Assembly: GCA_903937385.1 (NCBI GenBank)
Contig: CAIZZF010000007.1
Location: 1 to 64,000, forward strand
DNA: 64,000 nucleotides
Reading direction: 5' to 3'
Source of the DNA: an uncultured Holophagaceae bacterium
GTDB taxonomy: Bacteria; Acidobacteriota; Holophagae; Holophagales; Holophagaceae
Part shown: one piece after another, positions 10,125-18,650 of the stretch
Numbering within the stretch: position 1 is the first letter of the stretch
How the letters are laid out: the number at the start of each line of letters is the position of its first letter
Made by a program: the position numbers and the translations under genes
The notes under the pieces: generated by a model
Database searches by the model: none
What the model saw: only the letters and a program-made list of their open reading frames with translations
What the model was told of the DNA's origin: nothing

Positions 10125-10200
10125 TGGTGGTCCCGGCGGGAATTGAACCCACGACCTACCGCTTAGGAGGCGGTCGCTCTATCCGCTGAGCTACGGGACC
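10125..10200 (-). tRNA. tRNA-Arg (anticodon CCT)
   Basis: Read on the reverse strand, the sequence folds as a standard tRNA. The acceptor stem GGTCCCG pairs with CGGGACC. The anticodon stem ACCGC/GCGGT encloses the loop CTCCTAA, giving anticodon CCT, which reads the Arg codon AGG. The T arm contains GGTTCAATTCC and the 3' CCA is encoded. The 3' end faces the accessory DNA at 1-10124, the orientation in which tRNA genes serve as attachment sites for integrating elements. Confidence 0.95.
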
Positions 10201-10220
10201 TGCACGCTGCAGCGCTCATT

Positions 10221-10787
10221 CTAGCGTGTTATCGGAGCCGTCGCGGCGGGCCGCGCGGGCGGGGGCGGAACCAGGAGCTTCCGCCCGCCCCAGGCCAGGC
10301 CGCCCGCCAGCAGCAGCCAGCCAATGGGTGAGCGCGCGGCGATGCGCAGGTCCTGCCAGGAGGGCAGGGCCGCGAAGAGCAGGTTTGCCAGCAGGAACAC
10401 CACGCCCGCCTCGGGCCAGCCGAACTGGGGCTGCTCGCCCAGCCGCCAGAGAAACAGGCCGTAGGTGAGGGGCAGCAGCAGCAGGGGCGCGAGGCCGATG
10501 AAGAAGGCATTATACCAGCGCAGGTTGCCCAGGGCCACGGAGCCGAGCACATAGCCGCGCCCCTCTCGACGGGGCAGCACTGTGAAGCGGAGGGGCTGGC
10601 CGTTCAGCAGGGTGCCCACCAGCCAGTGGCAGAGCTCGTGGCAGAAGGTCCCCGGCAGGGCCAGCAGCGAGACCAGCCAGAAGGACCGCTTGGTCTGATT
10701 CAGCAGCCAGAGCATCCCGGCCATGGCCGCGAGGTAGCCCAGCGCGACGCGGTGGCTGCCCGCTCCCAGTCCCCAGAGCTGATCCAT
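10221..10787 (-). CDS. Membrane protein with HExxH zinc-protease motif
   Basis: About 188 residues with four or more hydrophobic helices. The motif HELCH (His50, Glu51, His54) lies at the end of the second helix, as in M50-like site-2 proteases, where HExxH binds zinc inside the membrane. A later third metal ligand (NPxxD/LDG in M50) is not obvious, so it may be a diverged or inactive relative. The start at 10787 (MDQLWGLG) is chosen because longer frames run into the divergent deaminase gene; 10811 is also possible. The stop lies about 20 bases from the tRNA. Substrate unknown. Confidence 0.6.
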   Translation of the reverse strand: MDQLWGLGAGSHRVALGYLAAMAGMLWLLNQTKRSFWLVSLLALPGTFCHELCHWLVGTLLNGQPLRFTVLPRREGRGYVLGSVALGNLRWYNAFFIGLAPLLLLPLTYGLFLWRLGEQPQFGWPEAGVVFLLANLLFAALPSWQDLRIAARSPIGWLLLAGGLAWGGRKLLVPPPPARPAATAPITR

Positions 10788-10887
10788 TGGCACCCGGCCT
10801 CCTGGGTCCATTGGAGCATTCCCGCCGCTCTCCTTGCACCTAAAGGGATCCGTTCTTGCGATGATGGAGTCCCCCTCCGAGGTCCCC

Positions 10888-11313
10888 ATGTCCCGTGCGC
10901 AGCTCAAGGATGAAGTCTTCATGAACATGGCGCTGGAGCTGAGCCGCCTCGGCACCTGCTGTCGCCTGAAGGTGGGCTCGGTGCTGCTGCGGGCCGACGG
11001 CGGCATCGCCGCGGCAGGCTTCAACGGCGCCCTGCCGGGCATGGCCCACTGCACGCCCGATACCTGCAAGCCGGGTCAGCGCTGCCTGCACACAAGCCAC
11101 GCCGAGGAGAACGCCCTGGGCTTCTGCGACGGCCCCGTGGCCACGGCCTACGTCACCCACGAGCCCTGTCTCATCTGCTGCCGGGCTCTGGTGCGGCGGG
11201 GCGTGCGGCGGGTGGTGTTCCGCCATCCCTACACCAGCATCGCCGAGCAGGAGCGTGCCGAGCGCCAGCACATCCTCGAGCACTTCGCTGTGGCGTGGGA
11301 ACAGCTGGATTGA
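10888..11313 (+). CDS. dCMP/cytidine deaminase-family zinc enzyme
   Basis: The 141-residue product carries the zinc deaminase signature: HAEE (His zinc ligand and catalytic Glu) followed by PCLICC (PCxxC, two Cys zinc ligands). An extra Cys-rich stretch, CTPDTCKPGQRCLH, just before HAEE is typical of the dCMP deaminase/ComEB group. Likely reaction: hydrolytic deamination of deoxycytidylate to deoxyuridylate, feeding dTMP synthesis, or of a related cytidine compound. ATG 10888 is chosen because GAGGT sits about six bases upstream; ATG 10861 would add nine residues not expected in the family. It is divergent from the membrane protease gene. Confidence 0.8.
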   Translation: MSRAQLKDEVFMNMALELSRLGTCCRLKVGSVLLRADGGIAAAGFNGALPGMAHCTPDTCKPGQRCLHTSHAEENALGFCDGPVATAYVTHEPCLICCRALVRRGVRRVVFRHPYTSIAEQERAERQHILEHFAVAWEQLD

Positions 11314-11345
11314 AGCCAGGCCCCGCCGGTGTCCGTGGAGAATGC

Positions 11346-12305
11346 CTAGATCCCCCCCAGCTCCCAGGCGGCGCCGGGGTCCACGTCGATGGCCACCTCG
11401 GTGCCGTCATCCAGGACCAGCATGGGCGGGTCGCCGGGCCGCAGGTCGACGATGGTGCGGCCCAGCAGCCGCTCCCGGCGGCCGTGGTGCCAGGGGATGC
11501 CCACCGGGTAGGTGCGGCGGTAGGCGTCCAGGGGCCCCTCCAACCGGTGGCATAGGAACCTCAGGGCCGAGTGGAGGGCTGCTTCGAAGCCCTCGGGGGG
11601 CTCCGGATCCATGCCCGCGGCAGCCAGGAAGACCTCCCCGGGGCTCCGGCCCCCGGTGGCCTCCGTGGCCCAGTGCCGGTGTCCCGCAGGAGCCTCGCCC
11701 CGGAGGACCACCGGGCGGTCGTGGTGGATCCCGAGCCACAGCGAGACCAGACCGCAGGGGCCTCTCTCTGCGGGATCTGGCACGGCCTGGGCGTCATCGT
11801 GGAAGACCACCGCCCGCAGGGGCAGCCACTCGAAGGCCTCGGCCACTTTGGCCCCCACCGGACCCGGCAGCTTGTGATGCAGCTCGGCCACGGCCTCGGC
11901 GAAGGTCTGCCGGAGGCCCGCGAGGCTGAGGACGCCCTCCGGGAGACCCAGCCCATTCAGGGCCAGGGGCGGCTCGTGCCAGTCCACGGCCATGGCCGGC
12001 ACCAGCTGCTGAAACAGGATGAGCGCGGGATCCCAGTCCCAGTGCCGGGCGGGTTCGTAGCCGAGCTCGCGACAGAGGTCGAACCAGGCCCGGGCGGGTG
12101 CCGCCATGCCCAGCTGATAGACCGACCTGCCATCGAGGAAGATCTCACTGCCGGGTCCCTGGGGCGTCTCCCGGCGGGTGAGGCCCACTTCGTGCCGGCC
12201 CAGGGTGGCCAGGGTGGTCTCGTGGTAGGGATGATCCTCCTGCCGGAGCACCTTCAGCGGCGCGCCTAGTATCCAGCCCTCCAGAGTCATGCCCGGTCTC
12301 CCCAT
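11346..12305 (-). CDS. Hypothetical protein, about 320 residues
   Basis: I do not recognise this family. The product is soluble and acidic, with several Trp-rich segments and a C-terminal strand-rich part (MLVLDDGTEVAIDVDPG). No signal peptide, membrane helix or catalytic motif was found. Start choice is open: ATG 12305 has GAGG eight bases upstream, ATG 12290 has GGGAG, and ATG 12323 gives the longest form without a clear site. It is the last gene of a reverse-strand run behind the SpoIID-like gene (59-base gap), so it may be co-transcribed with cell-envelope functions. Confidence 0.6.
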   Translation of the reverse strand: MGRPGMTLEGWILGAPLKVLRQEDHPYHETTLATLGRHEVGLTRRETPQGPGSEIFLDGRSVYQLGMAAPARAWFDLCRELGYEPARHWDWDPALILFQQLVPAMAVDWHEPPLALNGLGLPEGVLSLAGLRQTFAEAVAELHHKLPGPVGAKVAEAFEWLPLRAVVFHDDAQAVPDPAERGPCGLVSLWLGIHHDRPVVLRGEAPAGHRHWATEATGGRSPGEVFLAAAGMDPEPPEGFEAALHSALRFLCHRLEGPLDAYRRTYPVGIPWHHGRRERLLGRTIVDLRPGDPPMLVLDDGTEVAIDVDPGAAWELGGI

Positions 12306-12364
12306 GAAGGAAACCTCGGGCATCCCGCCCCGGGCGTCAATGGTCTGAACTGGGGTAGGTTGTT

Positions 12365-14470
12365 TCAATCCACCCGTTGAAGGTTCATGCCCGGGTAGTA
12401 GTGCTGGAGGATCTGCTGGAACGGGGTGCCTTCCAGGGCCATGCCGTAGGCGCCGGTCTGGCACATGCCCAGGCCGTGCCCCCAGCCCCGCCCATAGAAG
12501 ATCCAGTGGCGCTTGGCCCCGTGGCCCACGGTGAGCCAGCGGAAGACGTTGTCCTTGAGGCCCAGTAGGCCCCGGATGTGCATGCCCCGCACCCGGTGGG
12601 CCGCGCCCCGGGTGTCCACCAGGGTCAGGTCCAGCACCCGGCCCTCCTCGTTGTAGTCCGCCTTGAGCTCGCGGATTCCCGGCACCTTGATGCGGCGGCT
12701 CACGTTGGCGAGCAGCTCCGACTCGCTGTATTCCACGCGCCAGTGGGCCGTGGGGTTGTAGCGGTCCCAGGCGGCACCATCCGGGTCCAGGCGGCGCACC
12801 AGCACCTGGGCGGGGCCGGCTTCGCTGGTGATCCACTTGAGCCGGTCGCCCACCTGGATGTCGGCCTTGGGCAGCAGGCGGAGGCTGCCATCCGGACCCT
12901 CTTCCGCGAGGAGCAGCGTCGTCGCCAGCGGCAGGGGTTCCGGTCCCCCGCGCTTGCGTCGGACCTGTCCGTCGAGCAGCAGGGAGCCTTCGTTGGGGGT
13001 GAAGGGCTCTAGCTCCAGCCAGAGGCGCCCCAGGACCTGGAGGGCCTGACGCAGGGTGATGGGCTCCTCGGCGGCCCAGGCGGCGGCGGGCACCACGCCC
13101 CGCCGGGTCAGGAAGGCGGCCAGCAGGCGATCCTGGGGCAGGCTGGCGGGCAGGAAGTAGGCCGCATCCTGGGGCCGCTCCTGGCCCTCCACCAGCCGCT
13201 GGAAGCCGAAGGCCCGGGCCAGGGCCAGGAAGAGGTGTCCCTGCCCCGCCAGGGGGCTTAGGTCCAGGGCCAGCCGCTGCTGGAGCAGCCGCACGGGCTG
13301 GGCGAGCTCTGCCAGGGTGGCGGGCCGGGCCAGCCGCTCCCCGGCCAACCACCCGGGTGGCAGCCCCGCGGAGGCCAGGCGCAGCAGCTCCCAGGTGAGC
13401 CAGGGCTGCTGGATTTCCGGGGTGATGGGGAGGCCCGAGGCAAAGGGCAGGGTCAGGGGTCGCTCGGGGTAGCAGGAGGCCGCCCGGAGGTAGGGGGCGT
13501 TGCCGCCGAAGACGTGGGCCACGTCGGTGGTGTGGCCGCCGCAGTTGGCCATGAAGAGGGCCTGGATGGGCTTGCCGCCATAGGTGGCGAACAGCCCTTC
13601 GGTCTCCTGGATGGCGCGGTCCGTGAGGGCCTGCTCTCCGTCCCGGCCGCCATAGACCTGGTCGGAGACGGTGTCGCCCATGTCGAAGCCGTCCGCGGCC
13701 CGCTTGCCGCGGTTGGCCACCGCATAGGTCCGGGCTGCCACGGCCTGGGCTTTGAGGGCCTCCAGGGCCGGGAACTCCCAGGCGCCCATCTCCTTGGGCA
13801 CCACGCCGCGCAGGTAGGTCTCCAGGTCCAGGGTGTTCACCACGGTCAGGCGCCCCTGGGCGTTCGGCAGGATCTCCATCTTGCCCCGGTAGCGGCCCTT
13901 GCCCTGAAGGCTGGTCAGCTCGCCGGCGGGCTTCAACCAGACGCCTGCCTGGGGCAGCGGCCGGCGCTCGTAGCGGTCCGTGATGGCATACAGGGCGCGA
14001 CCCTTCCGGGGCGAGCCGGGGCGCTGCTCCGAGGCCACCCACAGCTCGTCGAAGCCCAGGTCCTGCAGCTTCTGCAGTACCGGCTCGGCCTCCCGCACCT
14101 CGGGGAAGTGCCCCGTGACCACGCGCCAAGTCTCGGCATCCGGAACCTTGACCTGGTCGGGTGCCTCGCCCAGGCTCCTCAGGCGCTTCATCAGGGCCTG
14201 GGCCTCAGAGGCATCGAGAGGGCGGCCCACCTGGATGCGGTATTCGGTGGTGGCATCGGAGACACCCCGGCTGTCCCACCAGATGCGCAGTTTCTCCTCT
14301 GGCGCCAGGCTGAACAGGCGCTTCCCGGCCCGGTCACAGACCTGACCGCCCCCTTCCAGGGACACGATCCACTCGACCGCCTGGGTGTCGAGCCCGATGC
14401 GCAGCGGCGGCTGGGCCGCGCTCAGGGGCGAGAGGGACAGGACCAGGGCGGGAACGAGGAGGGCCTTCAT
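12365..14470 (-). CDS. SpoIID/LytB-domain secreted protein
   Basis: A 701-residue exported protein with a signal peptide over residues 1-19 and a region at about 75-150 that resembles a SPOR-type repeat (peptidoglycan binding). The SpoIID fold starts near residue 190 with RYRGKMEI, LDLETYLRGVVPKEM and LKAQAVAARTYA, and closes far downstream with the hallmark GRGWGHGLGMCQTGAYGMA near the C-terminus. Between these two halves lies an extra segment of about 250 residues. SpoIID enzymes are lytic transglycosylases acting on denuded glycan strands; homologues outside spore formers are thought to remodel the cell wall. Its ATG overlaps the stop of the serine hydrolase gene by four bases, so the two are translationally coupled. 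Confidence 0.85.
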   Translation of the reverse strand: MKALLVPALVLSLSPLSAAQPPLRIGLDTQAVEWIVSLEGGGQVCDRAGKRLFSLAPEEKLRIWWDSRGVSDATTEYRIQVGRPLDASEAQALMKRLRSLGEAPDQVKVPDAETWRVVTGHFPEVREAEPVLQKLQDLGFDELWVASEQRPGSPRKGRALYAITDRYERRPLPQAGVWLKPAGELTSLQGKGRYRGKMEILPNAQGRLTVVNTLDLETYLRGVVPKEMGAWEFPALEALKAQAVAARTYAVANRGKRAADGFDMGDTVSDQVYGGRDGEQALTDRAIQETEGLFATYGGKPIQALFMANCGGHTTDVAHVFGGNAPYLRAASCYPERPLTLPFASGLPITPEIQQPWLTWELLRLASAGLPPGWLAGERLARPATLAELAQPVRLLQQRLALDLSPLAGQGHLFLALARAFGFQRLVEGQERPQDAAYFLPASLPQDRLLAAFLTRRGVVPAAAWAAEEPITLRQALQVLGRLWLELEPFTPNEGSLLLDGQVRRKRGGPEPLPLATTLLLAEEGPDGSLRLLPKADIQVGDRLKWITSEAGPAQVLVRRLDPDGAAWDRYNPTAHWRVEYSESELLANVSRRIKVPGIRELKADYNEEGRVLDLTLVDTRGAAHRVRGMHIRGLLGLKDNVFRWLTVGHGAKRHWIFYGRGWGHGLGMCQTGAYGMALEGTPFQQILQHYYPGMNLQRVD

Positions 14471-15423
14471 GGGCGGAATTGTCCCACGAAACGGGCGAGG
14501 GCCTGCCAGCGGCGGGCCCGCAGGAGCTCCGCGCCGAGCAGCTCCCCCCCCGGGCCCCGGCGGTGCGCGAGCAGGGCGAGGCAAGCCTGGTCCGCGGGAC
14601 GGAAGAAGAGGGCGGGGCCTGTGTAGCCCAGGTGGTACCACCAGCCCGAGGGCCGTCCGGGCTCGGGTGCTGTCGGGGGCGCGGTGGGAGCCGTGGCCTC
14701 GGTGGGCTCCTCGAGGATCTCCAGGCCGAAACCCAGGGGCAAATGGGACAGCAGCTGTCCAAAAGACCCCGGATCCCCGGGGAGCACCTGCAGGCCCAGG
14801 CCCCAGCGGGCGCCCTGCTCGCCGGGGGCGGTCGCCACGGCCATGCGGCGCGGCCAGCCCGCCGCGACCCAGCGGGCCAGGGCGGCGCGCAGCTGGGGGG
14901 CTGTGGTGCCGAAGCCCGCGTGGCCGCGCATGCCGGCTCGGGCATTGGCATCGTGGGGCAGGTGCAGGCCGCGCGGTGGCGGGGCCATGCCCGTGGCGAG
15001 GGCCCAGGCCTCGGCATCGGGGGCGTCGGGAACCTCGGTGGGGGCCGTCGTCCACGGGGCCGGACTCAGCCCGGTGGCCGCGCCCAGCCGAGAGAAGGGC
15101 ACGCCGGTCTCGGCCTCCAGCAGCTCGCCGAGCAGGCGGTAGTTGAGGTCTGAGTAGCTGGCCAGCCCGGGCGTAGCGGCCCGGAGGAGAGGATGCTCAG
15201 GCACCGGCCGGCGCAGCTGCAGGGCGACGGCCTCGCCGGTATAGGGCCGCCAGGGCGGGAGTCCCGAGCTATGCGACAGCAGCTGGCGGACCGTCAGGGG
15301 CTCGGGCCGGTCGTGGAAGCCCAGGGACCAGCGCCGGTCCGCATCCAGGTCCAGGAAGGCCAGCGCCAGCGGCGCCGTCACCAGGGGCTTGGTGAGGGAG
15401 GCGAGGTCGTAGAACCGGCTCAC
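14467..15423 (-). CDS. Beta-lactamase-fold serine hydrolase, short N-terminus
   Basis: A class C beta-lactamase/penicillin-binding-type protein of 318 residues. SLTK close to the N-terminus supplies the nucleophilic Ser and general-base Lys; YSDLNY is the second (YxN-like) motif; LLSHSSGLP is the family landmark between them. The usual 50 or so residues before SxxK are missing, because translation starts at a GTG overlapping the stop of the upstream gene and the frame further upstream codes for nothing similar. No signal peptide is left, so it would be cytoplasmic unless the true start differs. Position before SpoIID suggests a role with cell-wall peptides; substrate unknown. Confidence 0.75.
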   Translation of the reverse strand: MSRFYDLASLTKPLVTAPLALAFLDLDADRRWSLGFHDRPEPLTVRQLLSHSSGLPPWRPYTGEAVALQLRRPVPEHPLLRAATPGLASYSDLNYRLLGELLEAETGVPFSRLGAATGLSPAPWTTAPTEVPDAPDAEAWALATGMAPPPRGLHLPHDANARAGMRGHAGFGTTAPQLRAALARWVAAGWPRRMAVATAPGEQGARWGLGLQVLPGDPGSFGQLLSHLPLGFGLEILEEPTEATAPTAPPTAPEPGRPSGWWYHLGYTGPALFFRPADQACLALLAHRRGPGGELLGAELLRARRWQALARFVGQFRP

Positions 15424-16385
15424 GCCCGGCCCAGCTCCGCGAGACTTTTGGCGACGGCCTTCTGGACCTGGTCGGCCACGCGCATGGCCTCCTGGCCTTC
15501 TTCCCAGGTGACGCCGTCGGTGCCGAGGCCCAGGCAGGCGGCGTGGAAGGCCTCGATCTCCAGGCGCAGGGGCTCGCCCTCCTCGATGGTGGCGGTCTCA
15601 GGGCGCACCTCGGGGCCGTCCGGTCCCATGACGAGGCGCAGCAGCTCCAGCGTCTGGGAGGCGAAGTCCAGGCTGGCGTATTCCTTGTCGCCGAAGGCCC
15701 GGAGGGTGCGCTCCTTCTTGCGGGCCACGCGGCTGGCCGTGACTGTGGCGAAGGCGCCGCCCTCGAACTTCAGGCGGGCGTTCACCAGATCCGCGTAGGG
15801 CGTCAGGACGGGGATGCCCACGGCCTCCACATCGATCACAGGGCGCCCCACCAGGGCGCGGAGCAGGTCCAGGTCATGGATCATCACGTCCATCACCACA
15901 TCGACCTCCAGGCTGCGGGCGGGGAAGGGCGACACCCGCACGGCCTCCAGGAAGCGGGGCTTGAAGCCGCGCTCCCGCAGGGCGGTGACGGCGGGGTTGA
16001 AGCGCTCCAGGTGTCCGACCTGGGCGATGAGGGCAGGGTTGGCCGCGCGGGCCTGGGCCAGGGCCGCCAGCAGCGCCACGCCCTCGGCAAGGGTGGCGGC
16101 CAGGGGCTTCTCCATGAGCACGTGCTTCCCGGCCTTGAGGGCCTGGATGCCGAGGACGTGGTGGAAGCCCGTGGGTGCAGCTATCTGCACGGCATCCACA
16201 TCGGCGAGCACCTGCTCCAGGCTGGGGGCCCAGGGCGCGCCAAACTTGGCGGCGATCTCCGGCCCGCGGGCGGGATCGGGATCCACGACCGCCACCAGCA
16301 GCGCCTCTGGCGCCGAGGCGGCGATGCGGGCGTGGTGCTGCCCCAGGTGTCCTACTCCGACGACGGCGACTCTCAGCTTGGTCAT
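15420..16385 (-). CDS. Gfo/Idh/MocA-family NAD(P)-dependent oxidoreductase
   Basis: The 321-residue product opens with a Rossmann nucleotide-binding motif (VAVVGVGHLGQHHA, GxGxxG), continues with VDPDPAR and has the family EKP signature (VLMEKPLAAT, Lys catalytic). The second half is the alpha/beta substrate domain, with a DVMIHDLDLL stretch. Members oxidise or reduce sugars, often nucleotide-linked amino sugars; one branch is the UDP-GlcNAc 3-dehydrogenase used for lipid A, but nothing here proves the substrate. ATG 16385 is the natural start, as longer frames lack similarity. It is first in a reverse-strand run with the serine hydrolase and SpoIID genes, overlapping the next by four bases. 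Confidence 0.85.
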   Translation of the reverse strand: MTKLRVAVVGVGHLGQHHARIAASAPEALLVAVVDPDPARGPEIAAKFGAPWAPSLEQVLADVDAVQIAAPTGFHHVLGIQALKAGKHVLMEKPLAATLAEGVALLAALAQARAANPALIAQVGHLERFNPAVTALRERGFKPRFLEAVRVSPFPARSLEVDVVMDVMIHDLDLLRALVGRPVIDVEAVGIPVLTPYADLVNARLKFEGGAFATVTASRVARKKERTLRAFGDKEYASLDFASQTLELLRLVMGPDGPEVRPETATIEEGEPLRLEIEAFHAACLGLGTDGVTWEEGQEAMRVADQVQKAVAKSLAELGRA

Positions 16386-16451
16386 GACCCTCTCCAGACC
16401 AGACCAGCCTATCAGGGCTGCTAAGCTGGGGTTTCTCTCTGGAAGGTGACT

Positions 16452-16916
16452 ATGAATCTCAAGATCGAAGCTGTGAACCTGGTCCGCTGGCTGCACTTTC
16501 TCTCCCTGGGCGTAGGTCTTGGCGGAGCTGTGGTGGTGCTGTTGCTCTCGGGCTTCGAGGAGGGCCGGGAAGACCTGCAGGGCCTCGCGGCCACCGTCTG
16601 GGCCAAGGTGGTGGCCTGGGCCTTCCGCCTGGCGCTGGTGGCTGGCGCCGCCCTGCTGGTGATGCTCATGCAGGAGGGGCAGAACCCCCTGAAGAACGGC
16701 CACTACTTCCACATCAAGCTGCTGCTGGTGTTCATCCTCGTGGGCCTGTCCGAGATGACGCCCAAGGCCCTGGCGGCCAGCAGGCGGGGCTCGGCCCTCC
16801 TGGTGCTGGTGCTCTTCCTGGCGACCAGCTTCACGGTGTTCAACAAGGGGCTGTTCGGCGCCCGCGCCAAGACCGCCCCCGCGGGTACGGTGGAGACCCT
16901 CCGCCCCGCCAACTGA
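16452..16916 (+). CDS. Small integral membrane protein, unknown function
   Basis: About 154 residues with four predicted transmembrane helices (near residues 10-33, 55-78, 86-105, 115-135) and His residues at helix ends (WLHFLSLG, GHYFHIK), an arrangement seen in CopD-like and other heme- or copper-related membrane families. No firm match is made. ATG 16452 is preceded by GGAAGG at good spacing, so it is chosen over GTG 16446. It stands alone, divergent from the oxidoreductase gene and convergent with yebC, with a strong shared terminator downstream. Confidence 0.65.
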   Translation: MNLKIEAVNLVRWLHFLSLGVGLGGAVVVLLLSGFEEGREDLQGLAATVWAKVVAWAFRLALVAGAALLVMLMQEGQNPLKNGHYFHIKLLLVFILVGLSEMTPKALAASRRGSALLVLVLFLATSFTVFNKGLFGARAKTAPAGTVETLRPAN

Positions 16917-16924
16917 GAATGCCT

Positions 16925-16969
16925 CCAGAAACAGAAGCAGCCGTCGCGGACGGCTGCTTCTGTTTCTGG
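16925..16969. terminator. Bidirectional hairpin terminator
   Basis: A perfect 21-base-pair inverted repeat with a three-base loop (arms CCAGAAACAGAAGCAGCCGTC and its complement). It lies exactly between two convergent genes, the membrane protein and yebC; the A/T-rich outer arms give U-runs in both directions. Confidence 0.9.
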
Positions 16970-16986
16970 CTGGCGTGTGGCGGAAC

Positions 16987-17718
16987 CTAGTCCTCGGGCT
17001 CGTCGTAGTCGCCATTGTGCCACACGTTCTGCACGTCGTCGTTGTCCTCGAGGAGGTCCACCAGCTTCAGGAAGCTGGTGAGCTTGTTGCCTTCGAGGGC
17101 CGTGCTGGTGCTGGGGGCCATGATGATCTTGGCCTCGATGACCGGCAGCTTGGCTGCGTCCACGGCATCCTTCACAGCCTGGTAGGACTCGGGGCTGGTC
17201 TTGATGACCCAGGCGCCGCCCTCGTCGACGACGTCATCGGCGCCAGCCTCCAGGGCCACCTCCATGACCTTGTCCTCGGAGACCTCGGCTTCGACCACGA
17301 TCTGGCCCTGCTTGGTGAAGAGGTAGGCCACGGAGCCCTGGGCGCCCAGCTCGCCGCCGAACTTGGTGAAGTAGCTGCGGACCTCGGGGGTGGTGCGGTT
17401 CTTGTTGTCGGTCATGGCCTCGACCAGGATGGCGACGCCGCCAGGACCGTAGGCCTCGTAGGTGACTTCCTCGTAGGTCACGCCCTCGAGCTCGCCGGTG
17501 CCCTTCTTGATGGCGCGCTCCCAGTTGTCCTTGGGCATGTTGCTGCCCTTGGCCGTGTCCACAGCCAGGCGCAGGCGGGGGTTGGCCGCCACATCGCCAC
17601 CGCCGAGGCGGGCGGCCACGGTGATCTCCTTGAGGATCCGGGTGAAGACCTTGCCGCGCTTGGCGTCAGCGGCGCCCTTCTTGTGCTTGATGGTGGACCA
17701 TTTGCTGTGGCCGGACAT
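16987..17718 (-). CDS. yebC: YebC/PmpR-family protein
   Basis: The 243-residue protein starts [20 protein letters not shown], the unmistakable YebC signature, and has the PGGVAILVE and [10 protein letters not shown] blocks; its length is normal for the family. YebC proteins were first described as transcription regulators (PmpR); more recent work links the family to relief of ribosome stalling, especially on proline-rich stretches. Either role fits a conserved cytoplasmic housekeeping protein. ATG 17718 has GGAG upstream. It lies downstream of a TPR membrane protein gene with a hairpin element in the 98-base gap, so it may have its own promoter. Confidence 0.95.
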   Translation of the reverse strand: MSGHSKWSTIKHKKGAADAKRGKVFTRILKEITVAARLGGGDVAANPRLRLAVDTAKGSNMPKDNWERAIKKGTGELEGVTYEEVTYEAYGPGGVAILVEAMTDNKNRTTPEVRSYFTKFGGELGAQGSVAYLFTKQGQIVVEAEVSEDKVMEVALEAGADDVVDEGGAWVIKTSPESYQAVKDAVDAAKLPVIEAKIIMAPSTSTALEGNKLTSFLKLVDLLEDNDDVQNVWHNGDYDEPED

Positions 17719-17768
17719 GGGGACTCCAGGAAAGGACAGGATGGAACGAATCAGACGTGGGGTTTCCA

Positions 17769-17810
17769 GGGGGGGCCTCGCGAGCGCAGCGAGCAGGCGG
17801 TCCCCCCCGG
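17769..17810. repeat. G-run/C-run hairpin element with CTCGCTGCGC core
   Basis: A run of G and a run of C flank a core containing CTCGCGAGCGCAGCGAG, able to form nested hairpins. The reverse-complement core CTCGCTGCGC between G5 and C5 runs recurs at 34659-34691, suggesting a dispersed intergenic element. Here it sits between the TPR gene and yebC. Confidence 0.5.
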
Positions 17811-17816
17811 ATCATG

Positions 17817-18536
17817 TCAGCCGCGCAGGGCCCGGCGGGAGACGCGGGCGAAGGACGGAGCTTCCTGGCGGATCATGGGCCGCTCAAGGAGGAACTGGTA
17901 CCACTGCTCGCCGTAGACCTTCATCTTGAGGGCCTTGCCGTTCTGGAGCAGGTTGCGGTTGGTGATGAGGCGCTCGTCGCCCTTGCAGATCTCGAGGCCC
18001 TTGTTGAGGATCTCGATGGCCTTGTCGCGCTCGCTCATTTCCATGAGCACGTAGGCATAGACTGCATAGAGCAGGCTCTCCTTCTTGCCGCTCTTGAGGG
18101 CCAGGTTGAAGGTCTCCTTGGCCTTCTTCTTCTCGCCGCGCTTCCACTGGATGATGCCCAGCATGGCCTTGGCGATGTAGTGCTGCATGGAGGCAGCGGC
18201 CAGCAGGGGTTCGGCCTCGTCGTTCTTCTTGCGGAGGTACTGGACGACGCCAATCTGGCCGTCGATGCTGCCCTTCACGAGGAACTGACGGGTGGAGAAC
18301 TGATAGCCCTCCTTCATCACCTCGATGGCCTTGTCGAACTGCTGCTTCTTCATCAGGTCCCCGGCCCGGGTGAAGATCTTCTCGAGGTCCTGCTGGATCT
18401 TCCGACCCTGCCAGATGAAGAGACCCGCCCCGGCAAGCAGGCCGAGGGGCACGCTGATCCAGAGCTTGATGCTCAGCAGGGTGGAGAGCAGGATCACGGC
18501 GAGGGCGGCGCCCAGGCCGAGCAGGAGATTGATCAC
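17817..18536 (-). CDS. TPR-type membrane-anchored protein
   Basis: About 239 residues from GTG 18536, with GGAG about six bases upstream. Two hydrophobic helices (about residues 1-24 and 25-42) are followed by a soluble helical domain with tetratricopeptide-like repeats (FDKAIEVMKEGY, AKAMLGIIQWKRGEKKKAKETFNLAL, DKAIEILNKGLEI). Such proteins scaffold complexes at the membrane. The C-terminus is basic. Neighbours are ybeY upstream and yebC downstream on the same strand. No specific partner can be named. Confidence 0.75.
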   Translation of the reverse strand: MINLLLGLGAALAVILLSTLLSIKLWISVPLGLLAGAGLFIWQGRKIQQDLEKIFTRAGDLMKKQQFDKAIEVMKEGYQFSTRQFLVKGSIDGQIGVVQYLRKKNDEAEPLLAAASMQHYIAKAMLGIIQWKRGEKKKAKETFNLALKSGKKESLLYAVYAYVLMEMSERDKAIEILNKGLEICKGDERLITNRNLLQNGKALKMKVYGEQWYQFLLERPMIRQEAPSFARVSRRALRG

Positions 18537-18650
18537 GGAGACTCCGCATGGCGCGGCCCGAAGGCGGGCCAAAGGGCTATTTTATCGGCCCTTGACTCCA
18601 TTTGCCATCCGGATTGCTGGGGGCAATGGTTATTCCGTTCCAGGTGCCAC

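Noticed and set aside
12324-15055. Long reverse frames extending upstream of the 11346 and SpoIID genes
   Set aside because: The extensions are Gly/Ala/Pro/Arg-rich shadows of neighbouring genes and lack family similarity; internal starts with ribosome sites fit better.
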